Below are positions 34,294-41,469 of a DNA stretch of 64,000 nt, one piece after another (within the stretch, counting starts at the first letter, position 1; each line of letters opens with the position of its first letter). The stretch is from Arcticibacter sp. (GTDB lineage: Bacteria > Bacteroidota > Bacteroidia > 2-12-FULL-35-15). The notes under the pieces were generated by a model. It had not been told where the DNA came from and searched no databases. It saw only the letters and a program-made list of their open reading frames with translations. A program made the translations under genes and the position numbers. The DNA lies in NCBI GenBank assembly GCA_021155045.1, contig JAJNQB010000001.1:258059-322058 (forward strand), written 5' to 3'.

Positions 34294-34575
34294 TTATTTT
34301 TTTCTGCGTCTTTTTTGTTTCGGTTGATCTGCGGTGCCAAATCCATCACCATCTACTTTGTATCTGCTTTTCTTATTTTTTCTATAGGACGTTCCATTGT
34401 GTTTAATGTTAGGGTCTTTTTTTTGTTTTTCAAAATGTTGCATTTGTCCGCGAGGTTTCTGTTCTTTTTTAAATAGTCGTTTAAAAAGTCCACCTTCTTT
34501 TTCTTTTCCACCTTGAGCAGAAGCAATGTTGGCTGCACCAACAAATAAAAACAAAACTAATATCAATCTTTTCAT
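34294..34575 (-). CDS. Small, highly basic secreted protein, unknown function
   Basis: The 93-residue product has a clear signal peptide (MKRLILVLFLFVGAANIASA, cut before QGGKEKEGG). The mature part is short and very rich in Lys and Arg (for example FKRLFKKEQKPRGQ and the end KQKRRRKK), with little hydrophobic content, so it is probably disordered. I chose the Met that opens the signal; 19 more codons upstream have no such sense. A -7 element and an 8-bp inverted repeat lie upstream. The basic nature suggests binding to nucleic acid or acidic polymers outside the inner membrane, which is speculation. Confidence 0.65.
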   Translation of the reverse strand: MKRLILVLFLFVGAANIASAQGGKEKEGGLFKRLFKKEQKPRGQMQHFEKQKKDPNIKHNGTSYRKNKKSRYKVDGDGFGTADQPKQKRRRKK

Positions 34576-34603
34576 GTATATTTTCAGTAATTTATTACTA
34601 AGC

Positions 34604-34623
34604 ACAAATATATAAATATTTGT
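34604..34623 (-). promoter_or_regulatory. -7 element and inverted repeat upstream of the small basic protein gene
   Basis: On the minus strand TATATTTG (34605-34612) matches TAnnTTTG, 29 bases before the ATG. It lies inside the inverted repeat ACAAATAT-ATAA-ATATTTGT, which could be an operator or chance in AT-rich DNA. Confidence 0.35.
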
Positions 34624-34717
34624 AACATACATTTTTCATTGTTAATTAATTTTCATTATCTTGGTCGAAGTGAACAGGTGAAAAAAATCAATTAAGTTTA
34701 AATAGACTCTTATAAAA

Positions 34718-34912
34718 ATGAAGACAAAAATTTTATATCTATCTTTTTTTGCCTTTTTAATGGCAAGTTGTGGCAATAAAGCCGAAGTAAAAAATGAAGA
34801 AGTTGCTAAGGCTCAATACGAATGCCCTATGAAATGTACTGATTCTTTATTTTCTGAACCTGGAAAATGTTCTGTTTGTGAAATGGATTTAGTGGAAATT
34901 TCTAATAATTAA
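34718..34912 (+). CDS. Small lipoprotein with heavy-metal-binding (HMBD) domain
   Basis: The 64-residue protein has a lipoprotein signal (MKTKILYLSFFAFLMASC, Cys at 18) and, after a short spacer, the pattern YECPMKCTDSLFSEPGKCSV then CEMDLVEI. This fits the heavy-metal-binding domain seen on CopZ/CusB-type proteins, usually written YxCPMHP...PGKCPxCGMDLV. The usual His after CPM is Lys here and the C-x-x-C-G is CSVCE. It is probably a periplasm-facing metal-binding lipoprotein. It precedes the sorting-domain protein by 18 bases. Confidence 0.8.
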   Translation: MKTKILYLSFFAFLMASCGNKAEVKNEEVAKAQYECPMKCTDSLFSEPGKCSVCEMDLVEISNN

Positions 34913-34930
34913 TTTTAAAATATCAGAAAC

Positions 34931-36016
34931 ATGAAAAAACTTTTTTTTATTGGTTTAGCTGTATTTTCGTCTTTTACGATTTTTTCTCAAAGTTATAATA
35001 GCCCCGAAAGTATTGAGTTTGATTATGCCAACAATCGTTGGTTTATAGCGAATAATGGAGGAAATAATATATTAACTCGCAATAGTTCGAATGGAGCACT
35101 GGCTATTTTTGTATCAACAGGTTTTTCTGGTGGGGGGCCACATGGTTTGGAAATAGTTGGCGATACACTTTATGCTTGTGCTGGCGGTAGTTTAAGGGCT
35201 TATAATATTAATACGGCTGCTTTAGTTTTTAATATTAGTCTTGGAGCTAGTTTTTTAAACGGAATTACTCATGATAATGCTGGAAACTTATTTATTACAG
35301 ATTATAGTGGAAATAAAATATACCGTTTCAATACAAATACACGTCAGTTTAATGCCTTTGTTTCAACTGGTTTGTCTAGCCCAAATGGAATTATCTTTGA
35401 TCAGCCAAATAATCGTTGTGTCTTTGTTCAATGGACAGGAGCAATCAGAAGTGTTTCTTTAATTGATTCTACTGTAACCACTCTTGTTGCTTCTTCGGGA
35501 TTGAGTAGTATTGATGGAATTACAAAAGATGGCATAGGAAATTATTATCTTTCTTCTTGGAGTCCAACAAGAATCACACGTTATACAAATACTTTTACAT
35601 CGCCAACGGCTGTTGTTACAACAGGATTGAGTAACCCCGCAGATATTTTTTATAATATCATTACAGATACATTAGGGGTGCCTAATTCTGGGTCAGGAAA
35701 CAATACAACATATCATTACTTTGGAAGCCCGACAAATGTTTTTGAAAATGTTGATAATGATTTTTTGTTTAATGTTGTTCCTTCTTTGATTACTTCTCGT
35801 GCCGAAATAAAGTTTGAACTACAAGCAGAAAAACAAGTTTCTGTAGCATTGTTTGATATAAATGGAAAGTTAGTAGCAGAAATGATGAACGAAAAAAAGT
35901 CAAAAGGGAGTCATTCATTAACTATTGATATGAGCGAATTTTCACAAGGAACCTATCTATTTAAAATTAAAACAAATGAATCGGAAGCAACACAAAAAGT
36001 TGTTGTTATAAAATAA
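34931..36016 (+). CDS. NHL/SMP-30-like beta-propeller protein with T9SS type A sorting domain
   Basis: The 361-residue protein has a signal peptide (MKKLFFIGLAVFSSFTIFSQ), then repeats such as SPESIEFDYANNRWFIANNG, GNLFITDYSGNKIYRFN and DGIGNYYLSSWSPTRITRYT of a six-bladed NHL or SMP-30-like propeller up to about residue 275. The last 75 residues (FNVVPSLITSRAEIKFELQ, then GTYLFKIKTNESEATQKVV) form a type A sorting domain, so the protein is a T9SS substrate. No enzymatic residues were recognised; adhesion or ligand binding is likely. A strong terminator follows. Confidence 0.85.
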   Translation: MKKLFFIGLAVFSSFTIFSQSYNSPESIEFDYANNRWFIANNGGNNILTRNSSNGALAIFVSTGFSGGGPHGLEIVGDTLYACAGGSLRAYNINTAALVFNISLGASFLNGITHDNAGNLFITDYSGNKIYRFNTNTRQFNAFVSTGLSSPNGIIFDQPNNRCVFVQWTGAIRSVSLIDSTVTTLVASSGLSSIDGITKDGIGNYYLSSWSPTRITRYTNTFTSPTAVVTTGLSNPADIFYNIITDTLGVPNSGSGNNTTYHYFGSPTNVFENVDNDFLFNVVPSLITSRAEIKFELQAEKQVSVALFDINGKLVAEMMNEKKSKGSHSLTIDMSEFSQGTYLFKIKTNESEATQKVVVIK

Positions 36017-36031
36017 ATTTTTAACGTGATT

Positions 36032-36075
36032 AAATGCGCTCATTTACCAGCAAGGTAAATGAGCGCATTTGTTTT
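36032..36075 (+). terminator. Strong Rho-independent terminator
   Basis: A perfect 17-bp stem, AAATGCGCTCATTTACC with its complement, encloses the 5-base loop AGCAA and is followed by GTTTTT. It ends the propeller gene transcript just before the ABC-F promoter. Confidence 0.9.
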
Positions 36076-36090
36076 TATTGGTTATCTTTG
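36068..36090 (+). promoter_or_regulatory. Promoter-like TTTG-N11-TATCTTTG upstream of the ABC-F gene
   Basis: TATCTTTG matches TAnnTTTG exactly and ends 20 bases before the GTG start. A TTTG lies 11 bases upstream, overlapping the end of the terminator stem. The usual upstream element at 19 bases is missing. Confidence 0.45.
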
Positions 36091-36110
36091 CCCCCTAAAA
36101 AATAATATTT

Positions 36111-38012
36111 GTGAATTACTTGTCTGTTGAAACCGTATCCAAATCATACGGAGCTAAAAAATTATTTAATGAAATTAGTTTTGGTCTTAATCAAGGCCAA
36201 AGAACTGCGTTAATTGCAAAAAATGGAGCAGGAAAATCTACATTACTAAAAATTATTACCGGAAAAGAAATTCCTGATTCTGGTGAAATAACATTTAGAA
36301 AAGATATTACGGTAACCTATTTAGATCAAAATCCAATTTTTGATGAAAACAGTACAGTAATTGAAGCAATTTATAATACAGGGAATCCTGCACTCATTGC
36401 TGTTAAAGAGTATGAAATAGCATTAGATGAATTTGAAAAAAACTACAATGAAGAAACGCAAGCGAAATTAGAAAAGTGTACAGCTAAAATAGATGAACTT
36501 GATGCTTGGGCTATTGATAGTAAAGTAAAAGAGGTATTGCAACGTTTGAAAATCGCATTTCTTGACAAAAAAATATCAATGCTTTCTGGCGGACAAAAAA
36601 AACGAGTTGCTTTGGCAAAAGTTTTAATTGATGAGCCCCATCTTTTAATTTTAGATGAGCCAACCAATCATTTGGATGTTGAAATGATTGAATGGCTTGA
36701 GAATTACTTGGTGTCGTTAAACTTAACATTGTTGCTGGTTACACATGACCGTTATTTTTTAGATAGTGTTTGTACTGAAATAATTGAAATTGATAATACC
36801 AAACTATATAACTATAAAGGCAATTTTCAATATTATATTGAGAAAAAAGCCGAACGAGAATCAATAGAAGGGGCAGAAATAAGCAAGGCGAAAAATCTTT
36901 ACCGAAGAGAGTTGGAGTGGGTAAGAAGAATGCCCAAAGCAAGAGGTACAAAGTCGAAGTCGAGATTAAATGCTTTTGATGATACAAAAGAAAAAGCGTT
37001 TAGTGGCAAAACTGAAACTAAGCTTGAACTGGGAGTAAAGATGAATAGGATAGGAGGGAAGATTTTAGAATTTATTAAAATTAAAAAAGCATTTGGCGAA
37101 ACTAAAATTGTAAATGATTTTTCATATATTTTTAAAAAGGGCGAAAAGATTGGAGTTATAGGTAAAAATGGCGTGGGTAAATCCACTTTTTTAAATATGA
37201 TTATGGGTTTGGAACAGCCAAACTCAGGCGATATCCAAACAGGAGAAACCATTATTTTTGGATATTATTCTCAAGAAGGTTTAAAACTGAATGAAGATAA
37301 ACGTGTTATAGAAGTTGTTAAAGATATTGCAGAATTTATTCCTTTAGCAGATGGAAGTAAGTTGTCTGCTTCAGCACTTTTGACCAAATTTTTATTCCCT
37401 CCCGATACACAATATAGTATGGTATCAAAGTTAAGTGGGGGTGAACGAAGACGTTTGTATTTAATGACGATTCTTATTAAAAATCCTAATTTTTTAATAT
37501 TAGATGAACCAACCAATGATTTAGATATTGTTACTTTAAGTGTTTTAGAAGATTTCTTATCAGCTTTTCAGGGTTGTGTATTGATTGTTACACATGATAG
37601 ATATTTTATGGACAAGATGGTTGACCACCTTTTTGTTTTTGAAGGCGATGGAGTTGTGCGTGATTTTCCTGGAAATTATACAGAGTACCGCGATAGAAGA
37701 GATTATGAAGAAAAAAATAATATTACTGTTGATGTAAGTCAGAACAAAGTAAAAATAGAGGAAGGACAAATATCGATTACTAAAGAAGATGGTTCTAAAC
37801 GTAAACTAACGTTCAAAGAAAAGTTTGAATTTGAACAGCTTGAAAAAGACATCGCAAATCTTGAAAATGCAAAAAATAAATTAACAGAATTATTAAGTTC
37901 AGAAAATTTGAAGCCAGAAGATATTGATAAATATAGCCAAGATATTTCAAAAATAATTTCTGAGCTTGATGAGAAGGGTTTGCGATGGTTAGAGCTTAGT
38001 GAATTTGCTTAA
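36111..38012 (+). CDS. ABC-F family ATPase (Uup-like)
   Basis: ABC-F proteins have two fused ATPase domains and act on ribosomes or DNA structures rather than as transporters. Domain 1 has Walker A AKNGAGKSTLL and signature LSGGQKKRVALAK with Walker B LLILDEPTNHLD; domain 2 has GKNGVGKSTFL, LSGGERRRLYL and LILDEPTNDLD. The linker between them carries LEWVRRMPKARGTKSKSRLN, and a C-terminal coiled coil (about residues 560-633) follows, as in Uup. The gene starts with GTG, which best fits the conserved NYLSVETVSKSYG opening. Length 633. A second ABC-F protein's tail is at the window's left edge. Confidence 0.93.
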   Translation: MNYLSVETVSKSYGAKKLFNEISFGLNQGQRTALIAKNGAGKSTLLKIITGKEIPDSGEITFRKDITVTYLDQNPIFDENSTVIEAIYNTGNPALIAVKEYEIALDEFEKNYNEETQAKLEKCTAKIDELDAWAIDSKVKEVLQRLKIAFLDKKISMLSGGQKKRVALAKVLIDEPHLLILDEPTNHLDVEMIEWLENYLVSLNLTLLLVTHDRYFLDSVCTEIIEIDNTKLYNYKGNFQYYIEKKAERESIEGAEISKAKNLYRRELEWVRRMPKARGTKSKSRLNAFDDTKEKAFSGKTETKLELGVKMNRIGGKILEFIKIKKAFGETKIVNDFSYIFKKGEKIGVIGKNGVGKSTFLNMIMGLEQPNSGDIQTGETIIFGYYSQEGLKLNEDKRVIEVVKDIAEFIPLADGSKLSASALLTKFLFPPDTQYSMVSKLSGGERRRLYLMTILIKNPNFLILDEPTNDLDIVTLSVLEDFLSAFQGCVLIVTHDRYFMDKMVDHLFVFEGDGVVRDFPGNYTEYRDRRDYEEKNNITVDVSQNKVKIEEGQISITKEDGSKRKLTFKEKFEFEQLEKDIANLENAKNKLTELLSSENLKPEDIDKYSQDISKIISELDEKGLRWLELSEFA

Positions 38013-38013
38013 T

Positions 38014-38307
38014 TTACAATATTGTTTTTTGCTCAACACTCCAAGCTTTAGGTTTTTCTGAAAATAATATTTTTGTTTCGCTCCAAACATTTTCAAAAAC
38101 TTTTGATGCTCTGTAATTATTTAAATCTGCTTCAGAATCCCAATAGCTGTATGTAAAAAAAATGTTTTTTGAATTAATATCATTTAATAGTTCTAGGCGG
38201 CTACATCCTTTCATATTTCGAATAAGCTCTTTTGAATTGTTGAAAAGCTTAAGAAAATCATCAACTTTATCTGTCTTGAACGACATTTTAACGATTCGGA
38301 TAATCAT
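38014..38307 (-). CDS. Antibiotic biosynthesis monooxygenase (ABM) domain protein
   Basis: The 97-residue protein is a small ferredoxin-like alpha/beta barrel of the ABM/YgiN family, with the pattern MIIRIVKMSFKTDKVDDFLK, CSRLELLNDINS and NIFFTYSYWDSEADLNNYRA. Relatives are quinol oxygenases or heme-degrading enzymes, but many have no known substrate. It overlaps the upstream SAM-hydrolase-family gene by four bases (ATGA type), showing translational coupling. Confidence 0.8.
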   Translation of the reverse strand: MIIRIVKMSFKTDKVDDFLKLFNNSKELIRNMKGCSRLELLNDINSKNIFFTYSYWDSEADLNNYRASKVFENVWSETKILFSEKPKAWSVEQKTIL

Positions 38308-39071
38308 ATAAAATTAATTGTAACAGAATCGTTAATTTTAATTCCATTTAATTCACTTGCGCTACCGTTTCTAATAGCTAGCTCTAAAAAATCTTCTGCA
38401 TTAAAAAATGCCACAACTTCACCTTCAACAACATCAAAATATCCAGCACTCAATTTGTGTATTCTATACTTTCCGAAACTCATTTCAATAGCTCTATTTT
38501 TTCTATTTTGCTCGAATAAATTTTTTGAGATGTTAGTGATTGCATTTCCGTAATTGTCAATATGAACGACAATCCCTTTTATCAAGTCGCCCATAGATGC
38601 AGCATTTAATAATCCCCTTTGAAAAATTGTTGTTTTGGGTTCTCCCATATCATCAATATTTCCGCCATTTGCTATAAAACAAGCAGCTTTTGCAAATACA
38701 TCGCGTGTAGGGAATGTAAATTGTTTTCCACCGGCATCAAGTGAAACCATTTTTTCAGGTATCGATTCGAATAATAAAGAGAAAATGCCATTATCTGTTG
38801 CAATAAAATAATGTCCGTTGCTATAAGCAACCGTATAAGGCATTATTGTGTTTGTATTTGAATCAACTCCAATAATATGAATACTTCCTTCTGGGAAATT
38901 TTTATAAGAATTTTTTACTATGTATGCTGCCGCCAATGTGTCGTTAGCATCAAGGAGATGTGTAACATCAATTATGGTACTTTGTGGCGAAAGGCTCAAA
39001 ATAACGCCTTTTACCGCACTTACATAATAGTCTTTTAAACCAAAATCAGTTGTAAGTGTTATTATTGCCAT
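38304..39071 (-). CDS. SAM hydroxide adenosyltransferase family protein (DUF62)
   Basis: The 255-residue protein belongs to the DUF62 family, which splits S-adenosylmethionine using hydroxide to adenosine and methionine and is related to fluorinases and chlorinases. Landmarks are ITLTTDFGLKDYYVSAVKGV at the N-terminus, HIIGVDSNTNTI, and FIATDNGIFSLLFE; the C-terminal domain holds GIVVHIDNYGNAITNI. The Arg-His-type pair needed for the family was not assigned by residue. It is coupled to the ABM gene downstream. Confidence 0.88.
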   Translation of the reverse strand: MAIITLTTDFGLKDYYVSAVKGVILSLSPQSTIIDVTHLLDANDTLAAAYIVKNSYKNFPEGSIHIIGVDSNTNTIMPYTVAYSNGHYFIATDNGIFSLLFESIPEKMVSLDAGGKQFTFPTRDVFAKAACFIANGGNIDDMGEPKTTIFQRGLLNAASMGDLIKGIVVHIDNYGNAITNISKNLFEQNRKNRAIEMSFGKYRIHKLSAGYFDVVEGEVVAFFNAEDFLELAIRNGSASELNGIKINDSVTINFI

Positions 39072-39121
39072 TTAGTTGAAATTACTATTAAAACTTGGTT
39101 AGCCCTTTGCTATTCAATACA

Positions 39122-39129
39122 CAAAAATA
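39122..39129 (-). promoter_or_regulatory. -7 promoter element for the SAM-hydrolase-ABM operon
   Basis: On the minus strand this is TATTTTTG, an exact TAnnTTTG match, 50 bases before the start. No TTTG lies at 11 or 19 bases. It lies in the divergent gap with phoH, whose own possible element is TATTTTCG at 39133-39140. Confidence 0.35.
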
Positions 39130-39170
39130 TGTTATTTTCGTGCTTTAAAAAACATTAAAGTAAAATATAA

Positions 39171-40115
39171 TTGAGCGAATTAAAAATCATACTAGAAGAT
39201 ATTGCACCGATAGATTTATATGGAGTTAATGATTCTAAATTAGAGTTAATAAAAAAACGATTCCCAAAGCTAAAAATTGTAGCAAGAGGAGAAACGATTA
39301 AAGCAAGTGGCGAAGAAGAAGATTTAAGTCAGTTACAGATGATAGTAAATATTTTGGTAGCCTATAGAAATAGATACGGAAATTTGACAGATAACGCTGT
39401 AGAGCAAATATTAGGAGGAAGTAGGGCATCAAGAACAAATGATGAAGAAAACTTAGGAGATGATGTTTTAGTTTTTGGTAACGCTGGATTAATTGTAAAA
39501 GCAAGAACAGGGAATCAACGTAAGATTGTAAGTAGTATAGACAAGCATGATATGGTGTTTGCTGTTGGCCCAGCAGGTACTGGTAAAACCTACACCGCAG
39601 TTGCACTTGCTGTTAGAGCTTTAAAAAATAAAGAAGTAAAAAAAATTATTTTAACTCGCCCAGCTGTAGAAGCTGGAGAAAATTTAGGATTTTTGCCAGG
39701 AGATTTAAAAGAAAAACTTGATCCATATTTACAACCACTTTATGATGCGCTTTATGATATGATAGCACCTGAAAAATTGGTTTATTATCTTGAAAATAGG
39801 GTTATTCAGATTGCGCCTTTAGCATTCATGCGAGGAAGAACACTTGATAATGCATTTGTAATTTTAGATGAAGCACAAAACGCAACAGAGGGACAACTAA
39901 AAATGTTTTTAACTAGAATGGGTTCTTCTGCAAAATTCATTATTACTGGAGATATTACTCAAGTCGATTTACCAAAACATCAACCATCGGGGTTGCCTCA
40001 AGCAATGAAGCTTTTAAATAACGTTGAAGGGATAGATATTATTCAGCTTGATGGAACGGATGTAATTCGCCATAAACTTGTTAAAAAAATTGTTGAACTA
40101 TACGATAAGCATTAA
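39171..40115 (+). CDS. phoH: PhoH-like ATPase
   Basis: The 314-residue protein has the PhoH P-loop ATPase domain: Walker A VGPAGTGKTYTAVALAV, the motif IILTRPAVEAGENLGFLPGD, and Walker B AFVILDEAQNAT. The N-terminal 110 residues are a KH-like extension, as in PhoL. These proteins bind RNA and are linked to RNA metabolism. The TTG start is chosen because it begins the conserved SELKIILED opening and no ATG fits. It is followed 11 bases later by purC. Confidence 0.93.
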   Translation: MSELKIILEDIAPIDLYGVNDSKLELIKKRFPKLKIVARGETIKASGEEEDLSQLQMIVNILVAYRNRYGNLTDNAVEQILGGSRASRTNDEENLGDDVLVFGNAGLIVKARTGNQRKIVSSIDKHDMVFAVGPAGTGKTYTAVALAVRALKNKEVKKIILTRPAVEAGENLGFLPGDLKEKLDPYLQPLYDALYDMIAPEKLVYYLENRVIQIAPLAFMRGRTLDNAFVILDEAQNATEGQLKMFLTRMGSSAKFIITGDITQVDLPKHQPSGLPQAMKLLNNVEGIDIIQLDGTDVIRHKLVKKIVELYDKH

Positions 40116-40126
40116 TTATATAACAC

Positions 40127-41068
40127 ATGGAAGCAATCACCGAATCAAAATTTAATTTTCCGAATCAAAAATCTTTTTATAAAGGGAAAGTAAGAGATGT
40201 TTACAATATAAATAATCAATATTTGGTTATGGTTGTAAGCGATAGAATTTCAGCTTTTGATGTTGTATTGCCCAAAGGAATTCCATTTAAGGGACAAGTG
40301 TTAAATCAAATTGCTGCCAAATTTTTAAAAGCAACAGAAGACATTGTACCTAATTGGGTAGTAGCTGTTCCCGACCCAATGGTTACAATTGGTTTAGCTT
40401 GCGAACCATTTAAAGTTGAAATGGTAATTCGTGGTTATTTATCTGGTCATGCTTGGAGAGAATATAAATCAGGGAAACGGATTTTGTGTGGTGTTACAAT
40501 GCCAGAAGGGATGAAAGAAAATCAAAAATTTCCTGCACCTATAATAACTCCAACAACAAAAGCATCTGTAGGACATGATGAAGATATTTCGAAAGAAGAC
40601 ATTATAAAGAAAGATATTGTTAGCAAGGAAGATTATGAACAATTAGAAAAATATGCGCATGCAATTTTTCAAAGAGGAACCGAAATGGCGGAAAAAATGG
40701 GTTTGATTTTAGTAGATACAAAATATGAATTTGGTAAAAAAGATGGTAAAATATACTTGATTGATGAAATTCATACTCCTGATTCATCAAGGTATTTTTA
40801 CAAGGAAGGCTATAAAGAAAGATTAGAAAAAAATGAACCGCAAAAGCAACTATCAAAAGAGTTTGTTCGTGAATGGCTTATGTCAAATGGATTTCAAGGA
40901 AAGGAAGGGCAACAAATCCCAGAGATGACAAAGGATGTTGTAAATTCAATTTCGGAAAGATACATTGAATTGTATGAAAATATAGTTGGAGAAAAGTTTG
41001 TAAAAGCAGATTCAGAAAATGTATTGCAAAGAATAGAAAAAAATGTAATTCTTTTTTTATCGAAATAA
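40127..41068 (+). CDS. purC: SAICAR synthase (phosphoribosylaminoimidazole-succinocarboxamide synthase)
   Basis: PurC joins CAIR and aspartate in purine synthesis using ATP. The 313-residue protein is of the longer type. Landmarks are FYKGKVRDVYNI near the N-terminus, SDRISAFDVVLPKGIPFKG, VIRGYLSGHAWREYKSGKRI, TKASVGHDEDIS and DEIHTPDSSRYF. It is directly after phoH and ends at a strong terminator. Confidence 0.97.
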   Translation: MEAITESKFNFPNQKSFYKGKVRDVYNINNQYLVMVVSDRISAFDVVLPKGIPFKGQVLNQIAAKFLKATEDIVPNWVVAVPDPMVTIGLACEPFKVEMVIRGYLSGHAWREYKSGKRILCGVTMPEGMKENQKFPAPIITPTTKASVGHDEDISKEDIIKKDIVSKEDYEQLEKYAHAIFQRGTEMAEKMGLILVDTKYEFGKKDGKIYLIDEIHTPDSSRYFYKEGYKERLEKNEPQKQLSKEFVREWLMSNGFQGKEGQQIPEMTKDVVNSISERYIELYENIVGEKFVKADSENVLQRIEKNVILFLSK

Positions 41069-41080
41069 AAATAAGAGGTT

Positions 41081-41126
41081 TTAAAAACAAAAAGCGAACT
41101 AATTATAGTTCGCTTTTTGTTTTTAA
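41081..41126. terminator. Bidirectional terminator between purC and the small minus-strand gene
   Basis: A perfect 20-bp stem, TTAAAAACAAAAAGCGAACT and its complement, surrounds a six-base loop. A and T tracts form both arms' ends, so it can stop transcription from purC and from the convergent small gene. Confidence 0.9.
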
Positions 41127-41139
41127 TGAATAATAAAAA

Positions 41140-41349
41140 TTATTTCTTTTTAATATCATTTACAATAACTCTACCTGTTGGCGTGGTTACTTTTAAATAA
41201 ATTACTTCATCACCTTTTTTAAACTCTATCTGAGCTCCAGGGTGATAAAAATCATATTTATTAGGTGTTCCATTTTCGGTAACTGCCCCAGTATCGGCAT
41301 CATAAATTGAATCCATAACACCCTCTACTCTTTCTTGACTTGCTGGCAT
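41140..41349 (-). CDS. Small conserved-looking acidic/basic protein, unknown function
   Basis: The 69-residue protein has no signal or membrane segment. Its second half (HPGAQIEFKKGDEVIYLKVT, then GRVIVNDIKKK) has the turn and strand pattern of a small five-stranded OB- or SH3-like barrel, so a nucleic-acid-binding role is conceivable, but no family is recognised. Evidence that it is a real gene is the strong convergent terminator directly downstream and the normal composition. Confidence 0.55.
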   Translation of the reverse strand: MPASQERVEGVMDSIYDADTGAVTENGTPNKYDFYHPGAQIEFKKGDEVIYLKVTTPTGRVIVNDIKKK

Positions 41350-41469
41350 AAATAATTGTTTTTAAGTTAATACTAGTTTTATTATTGCTAATTAAACAAA
41401 TATTTATTGTATTTCAAAATTTTATTAAACAATTTAATTAAAGTATATTTATAGCCACTAAACATTTTT

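Noticed and set aside
34216..34476. An 86-codon plus-strand frame overlapping the small basic secreted protein gene
   Set aside because: It runs through the terminator hairpin and is antisense to the gene with a proper signal peptide; its translation is Phe/Leu-rich shadow sequence.
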